From Nocardia flavorosea (lineage in GTDB: Bacteria > Actinomycetota > Actinomycetes > Mycobacteriales > Mycobacteriaceae): a DNA stretch of 64,000 nt. Numbering within the stretch: position 1 is the stretch's first letter; each line of letters opens with the position of its first letter. The notes under the pieces were generated by a model. The model saw only the letters and a list, made by a program, of their open reading frames with translations. It had not been told where the DNA came from and did no database searches. Of this stretch, positions 61,683-64,000 are shown in pieces. A program made the position numbers and the translations under genes. The stretch covers positions 85,953 to 149,952 of the forward strand of contig NZ_JADLQL010000008.1 of NCBI RefSeq assembly GCF_015477805.1, in the 5' to 3' direction.

Positions 61683-62094
61683 TGATCGGAGCACCGAACC
61701 ACTTCGCGCCCGAGCACAAGTCGGCCCCGACTTACCTCGACACCGCCGCCATCGACCACGGCGACGAGAGAGGGCTACTCGTACACCGGGCATTGCGACG
61801 CATCGAATCAACCGAACCACATATCGTCGAAATCGGCCCGGGTGGTGGCCTGCCGTCGACTACCTCGCGACGCGGGCAGCGGAGGATCCACGCCCTGTAC
61901 GACTCACACTGGTGGAGGTACCCGGCGTCTCGTCTACGTCCCTCGCGGACGCGACCGCGCGATTCAACGCGATCGGGTCGTGCGCGCTGGTGCACCGATT
62001 CACCGAGGTTGTGGCTATCGCAGGCGAGCCCACACAGCACGCCCTCTACCGGTGTCGGAGAAGGATCGACGCCAGGGCGTTCAATTCCGGGTGA
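61682..62094 (+). pseudogene. Frameshifted class I SAM methyltransferase fragment
   Basis: The ATG at 61682 opens a frame with SAPTYLDTAAIDHGDERGLL and IVEIGPGGG, the SAM-binding motif I. After the GGG codons the sense shifts to another frame (AVDYLATRAAEDPRPVRLTL, ARFNAIGSCALVHRF) and ends at TGA 62092-62094. This looks like one methyltransferase broken by a frameshift near 61845. It is the fourth unit of the coupled cascade. The broken protein would be about 135 residues and would lack the rest of the fold. Confidence 0.6.
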
Positions 62095-62242
62095 TCGTCG
62101 AGTACAGCGCCGCCACAGATAGTGGCATGGATCACATCCTATGTAGGGGCAACTCGGGAACCAGGTCACGCCGGGGCGCATCCAAAGAAGCAAGCGGGTC
62201 GGGAAGATCGCTCGCTGCAACGCAATTACTGGAGGGGATTCA

Positions 62243-62680
62243 ATGAAAATGCGTACTTTCGCGGTCGGCGTAGGCCTCGTCGCTACGACCCTGGCGCCGT
62301 CGGGACTCACCGCCGGCGCTGATGCAGCACCGGGCGACGCTATGTGCCACGTGGCAGCAAACAATCCGCACCATTCGAAGGGATCTCCCGGGTGGATCGT
62401 CGGCAAGGGACGAATCTCGTGCACAGCAGACATCGACTCGGTCAAGGTGATCGTAAAGCTGGAACGGAAGCAAGATGGGAAATGGGTAACGGTAGGCAAC
62501 ACCGGGACGAATGAGCAGGTTGCGCCGAAGGCAAACGCCAAGTACACAGCACAGGGTGAGTTCAAATGCGCTCCTGGTGAGTACCGGACAGCCGCGCAGG
62601 GCAGCGGCGTGTATGGCGGCCGGTCTTCCGGATCGATGGCATGGCAGTACTCGGGAGTTGTCAGCAGCCCGTGTGGCTGA
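62243..62680 (+). CDS. Secreted small protein with signal peptide
   Basis: A 145-residue protein with GGAGGGG 8 bases before the ATG. The signal peptide is MKMRTFAVGVGLVATTLAP followed by SGLTAGADA, with cleavage probably after ADA (about residue 28). The mature part has four Cys, which may form disulfides, and repeated KVIVKLERK and QDGKWVTVG strands. An extracellular role is likely; no family recognised. Confidence 0.7.
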   Translation: MKMRTFAVGVGLVATTLAPSGLTAGADAAPGDAMCHVAANNPHHSKGSPGWIVGKGRISCTADIDSVKVIVKLERKQDGKWVTVGNTGTNEQVAPKANAKYTAQGEFKCAPGEYRTAAQGSGVYGGRSSGSMAWQYSGVVSSPCG

Positions 62681-62694
62681 CCGAGAGGGGCGAC

Positions 62695-63129
62695 ATGTGC
62701 GCGTCTGGTAGCTGGGACGAACTCGTCATCGGATTGTGCGACCTTGCAGTGAAGTTCGACGCCGAGACCTATCTGCACGATAACCTGGTCGTACTCTCCG
62801 CGCGCGCGGAGATTCCCGGCGACCAAGCAGGCAGTATCCGGGTCAGCCGGTTCGACGACGAGTCGGCGCGAGTGGAAACAGGCTGGTGTTTCAACCTGGT
62901 GGTCGACTATGTCTTAGACGACGAGACCCGTCCGGCTCCCGCACTCGAAGTGGTCGAAGCGATCTGCTCCGGACGCGCACAGGAGAGCTGCCTACTCGAC
63001 TCCGGCGGTAATTGGGTCGGCGTGCTGACCGAGGCATGGACCAGCAGCGGCTCCCGCTGGACGTCCGGCACCTCCCGTTCCTCTACACGACAGGTGACAC
63101 GGCGATTCCCCAGCTGGGCTGCGGGGTAG
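62695..63129 (+). CDS. Hypothetical protein
   Basis: A 144-residue protein starting at the ATG at 62695 with GAGAGGGG upstream. The N-terminal ~110 residues are protein-like (DELVIGLCDLAVKFDAETYL). The last 30 residues are Ser/Thr/Arg-rich, as expected from a shifted frame; another frame there reads MDQQRLPLDVRHLPFLYTTG, so the gene may be frameshifted near 63030. No family known. It follows the secreted protein gene by 14 bases. Confidence 0.45.
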   Translation: MCASGSWDELVIGLCDLAVKFDAETYLHDNLVVLSARAEIPGDQAGSIRVSRFDDESARVETGWCFNLVVDYVLDDETRPAPALEVVEAICSGRAQESCLLDSGGNWVGVLTEAWTSSGSRWTSGTSRSSTRQVTRRFPSWAAG

Positions 63130-63283
63130 CCGACGGGAGCGAGCCAAGGCCGAAAGGGCCCTGCGACCTGGTGATGACTCCTCGGGCGTAATCACTGGGT
63201 GCAGGGTTCGATCGACACAACGGCGAGCTGCGTGCAGTGGCCGACGGTTCCCGACCGATACCGCCCGAATATCAACTGAGGCT

Positions 63284-63811
63284 ATGGTGGCGCGGGTGAG
63301 CACACCATCGAGTTCGGAGTCGGCTACCGGGGTGTTGCCGGTGGAGCAGTACGTGGCCGGGCTGGCACGCAAGCGGATGGCTGCGGGGGTGTTGTTTCGC
63401 GACGGGCGGGGCCGGTTGCTGTTGGTGGAGCCCACCTACAAACCCAACTGGGAAATACCGGGTGGTGCCGTCGAAGAAGACGAGGCACCGTGGGAAACAG
63501 TTCGCCGCGAACTGTACGAGGAGATCGGCTGGGACCAACCTGCGGGCCGGTTGCTACTGGTGGATTACGTGCGCCCACAGGACAGCCGCCCCGAGGGCGT
63601 GGTGTTCCTCTTCGACGGTGGTGTGCTCTCCGACAGTGACGTAGCGGGGATGGTTCTGCATCCGGGCGAGATCCGCTCTGCGGGGTTCTACACGCTCGAT
63701 GAAGCAGCCGGGAAGGTGAAGCCGCTGCTGGCAGATCGTTTGGCGGCGGCATTCGATGCGGTGCGCGAAGGGACGACGGTGCTCTGCGAACAAGGGCGGC
63801 GCATCGGTTGA
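63284..63811 (+). CDS. NUDIX hydrolase
   Basis: A 175-residue protein. The NUDIX box is GGAVEEDEAPWETVRRELYE then EIG (consensus GX5EX7REUXEEXGU), with the preceding strand KPNWEIPG. It hydrolyses nucleoside diphosphate-linked compounds; the substrate cannot be set from the box. A GTG at 63296 is an alternative start. No clear neighbour relationship; the IS element follows 60 bases downstream. Confidence 0.9.
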   Translation: MVARVSTPSSSESATGVLPVEQYVAGLARKRMAAGVLFRDGRGRLLLVEPTYKPNWEIPGGAVEEDEAPWETVRRELYEEIGWDQPAGRLLLVDYVRPQDSRPEGVVFLFDGGVLSDSDVAGMVLHPGEIRSAGFYTLDEAAGKVKPLLADRLAAAFDAVREGTTVLCEQGRRIG

Positions 63812-63873
63812 CCACCGCCCTTGGTTCGCGGTCAGGCCGAGACCGGCAACAACCCTGGTACCGGATGTAGACT

Positions 63874-64000
63874 TGAGGTTCCCCCGCTTCCTTGGAGGGC
63901 TCTGAGCATGGTCCGATAGGACCGGGAAGGAGCCCCACGTGGCAGCACCGAAGAAATACCCGGACGAGTTGAAGGCCCGAGCGGTCCGGCTGTATTTGGA
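63874..64000 (+). mobile_element. Left end of an IS3-family insertion sequence (truncated by window)
   Basis: The start of a transposase OrfA frame is found at 63939. The sequence ahead of it, from TGAGGTTCCCCC, has the look of a terminal inverted repeat. The right end is outside the window, so the exact ends and target duplication cannot be defined. Confidence 0.6.
63939..64000 (+). CDS. IS3-family transposase OrfA (N-terminal part only)
   Basis: GTG at 63939 opens a frame reading VAAPKKYPDELKARAVRLYL, the characteristic start of the IS3-type HTH_Tnp_1 OrfA (DNA-binding protein of the transposase). GGAAGGAG lies 8 bases before the start. The gene continues beyond the window. Confidence 0.75.
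   Translation, partial: MAAPKKYPDELKARAVRLYL

Noticed and set aside
1..64000. CRISPR array, tRNA or rRNA genes
   Set aside because: No regularly spaced direct repeats, cloverleaf-like sequences or rRNA-like segments were noticed in reading through the window; a dedicated search would be needed to exclude a tRNA fully.

Overview
The window is high-GC actinobacterial DNA, most likely from Nocardia or a close relative in the Mycobacteriales. The inference rests on dense translational coupling (ATGA/GTGA overlaps), frequent GTG starts with GGAGG-type ribosome binding sites, an XRE/DUF5753 plus DUF397 gene pair, a FadE10-like acyl-CoA dehydrogenase, and several small proteins of actinobacterial type. 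I saw no rRNA or tRNA gene and no CRISPR array.

Positions 1-22.2 kb are mainly metabolic. A five-gene run (tail of a paralogue, a second copy of the same family, a one-helix membrane protein, an asparagine-synthetase-like amidotransferase, a cupin-like protein) is followed by an SDR/lipoprotein pair divergent from an IclR regulator, then glutaryl-CoA dehydrogenase, an alpha/beta hydrolase and a FadE10-like dehydrogenase. An SDR faces its probable XRE regulator. A second IclR gene faces a tightly coupled five-gene operon (16.5-22.2 kb): isocitrate-lyase-family lyase, LeuC-like and LeuD-like hydratase subunits, a proton-coupled carboxylate permease and an acyl-CoA synthetase. Together these read as uptake, hydration, cleavage and CoA activation of a branched dicarboxylic acid, resembling the dimethylmaleate hydratase / 2,3-dimethylmalate lyase pair.

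Positions 22.2-30.5 kb are accessory. They hold an Archaeal-ATPase/DUF234 protein with an AT-rich repeat operator at its start codon, a three-gene coupled operon (LuxR-like AAA protein without a HTH, class V aminotransferase-like PLP protein, APH(6)-like kinase) behind a palindrome, a small two-gene module, and a divergent XRE/DUF5753 + DUF397 pair.

Positions 30.6-47.4 kb are a defence island on the plus strand: an AIPR-family protein with an Mrr-like nuclease motif, then five abutting genes encoding a HsdM-like methyltransferase, a HsdS-like specificity protein, a 1356-residue NERD/tandem-kinase/P-loop protein, a 529-residue unknown, and an 1800-residue nuclease + HerA-type ATPase. The architecture best matches the methylation-associated defence system (MADS; MAD2, 5, 6, 7, 8). 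MAD1, MAD3 and MAD4 are not recognisable, and AIPR sits where further components might be expected.

Positions 47.5-64 kb are a mosaic of small, partly decayed accessory genes: a gene split by one in-frame amber codon, a uracil-DNA-glycosylase-like gene with two coupled membrane proteins, a lone Mrr-N-like winged-helix protein, a HTH/DUF3039 pair, a decayed second copy of the 28.6-29.2 kb module, an XRE-ImmA/IrrE protein with a partner, a HsdM-HsdS fusion with an altered SAM motif, a GNAT/XRE pair, four tiny coupled genes ending in a frameshifted methyltransferase, a secreted protein, a NUDIX hydrolase and the left end of an IS3-family element. Two ~110-bp copies of a hairpin element with compensatory stem changes bracket 49.1-59.0 kb.
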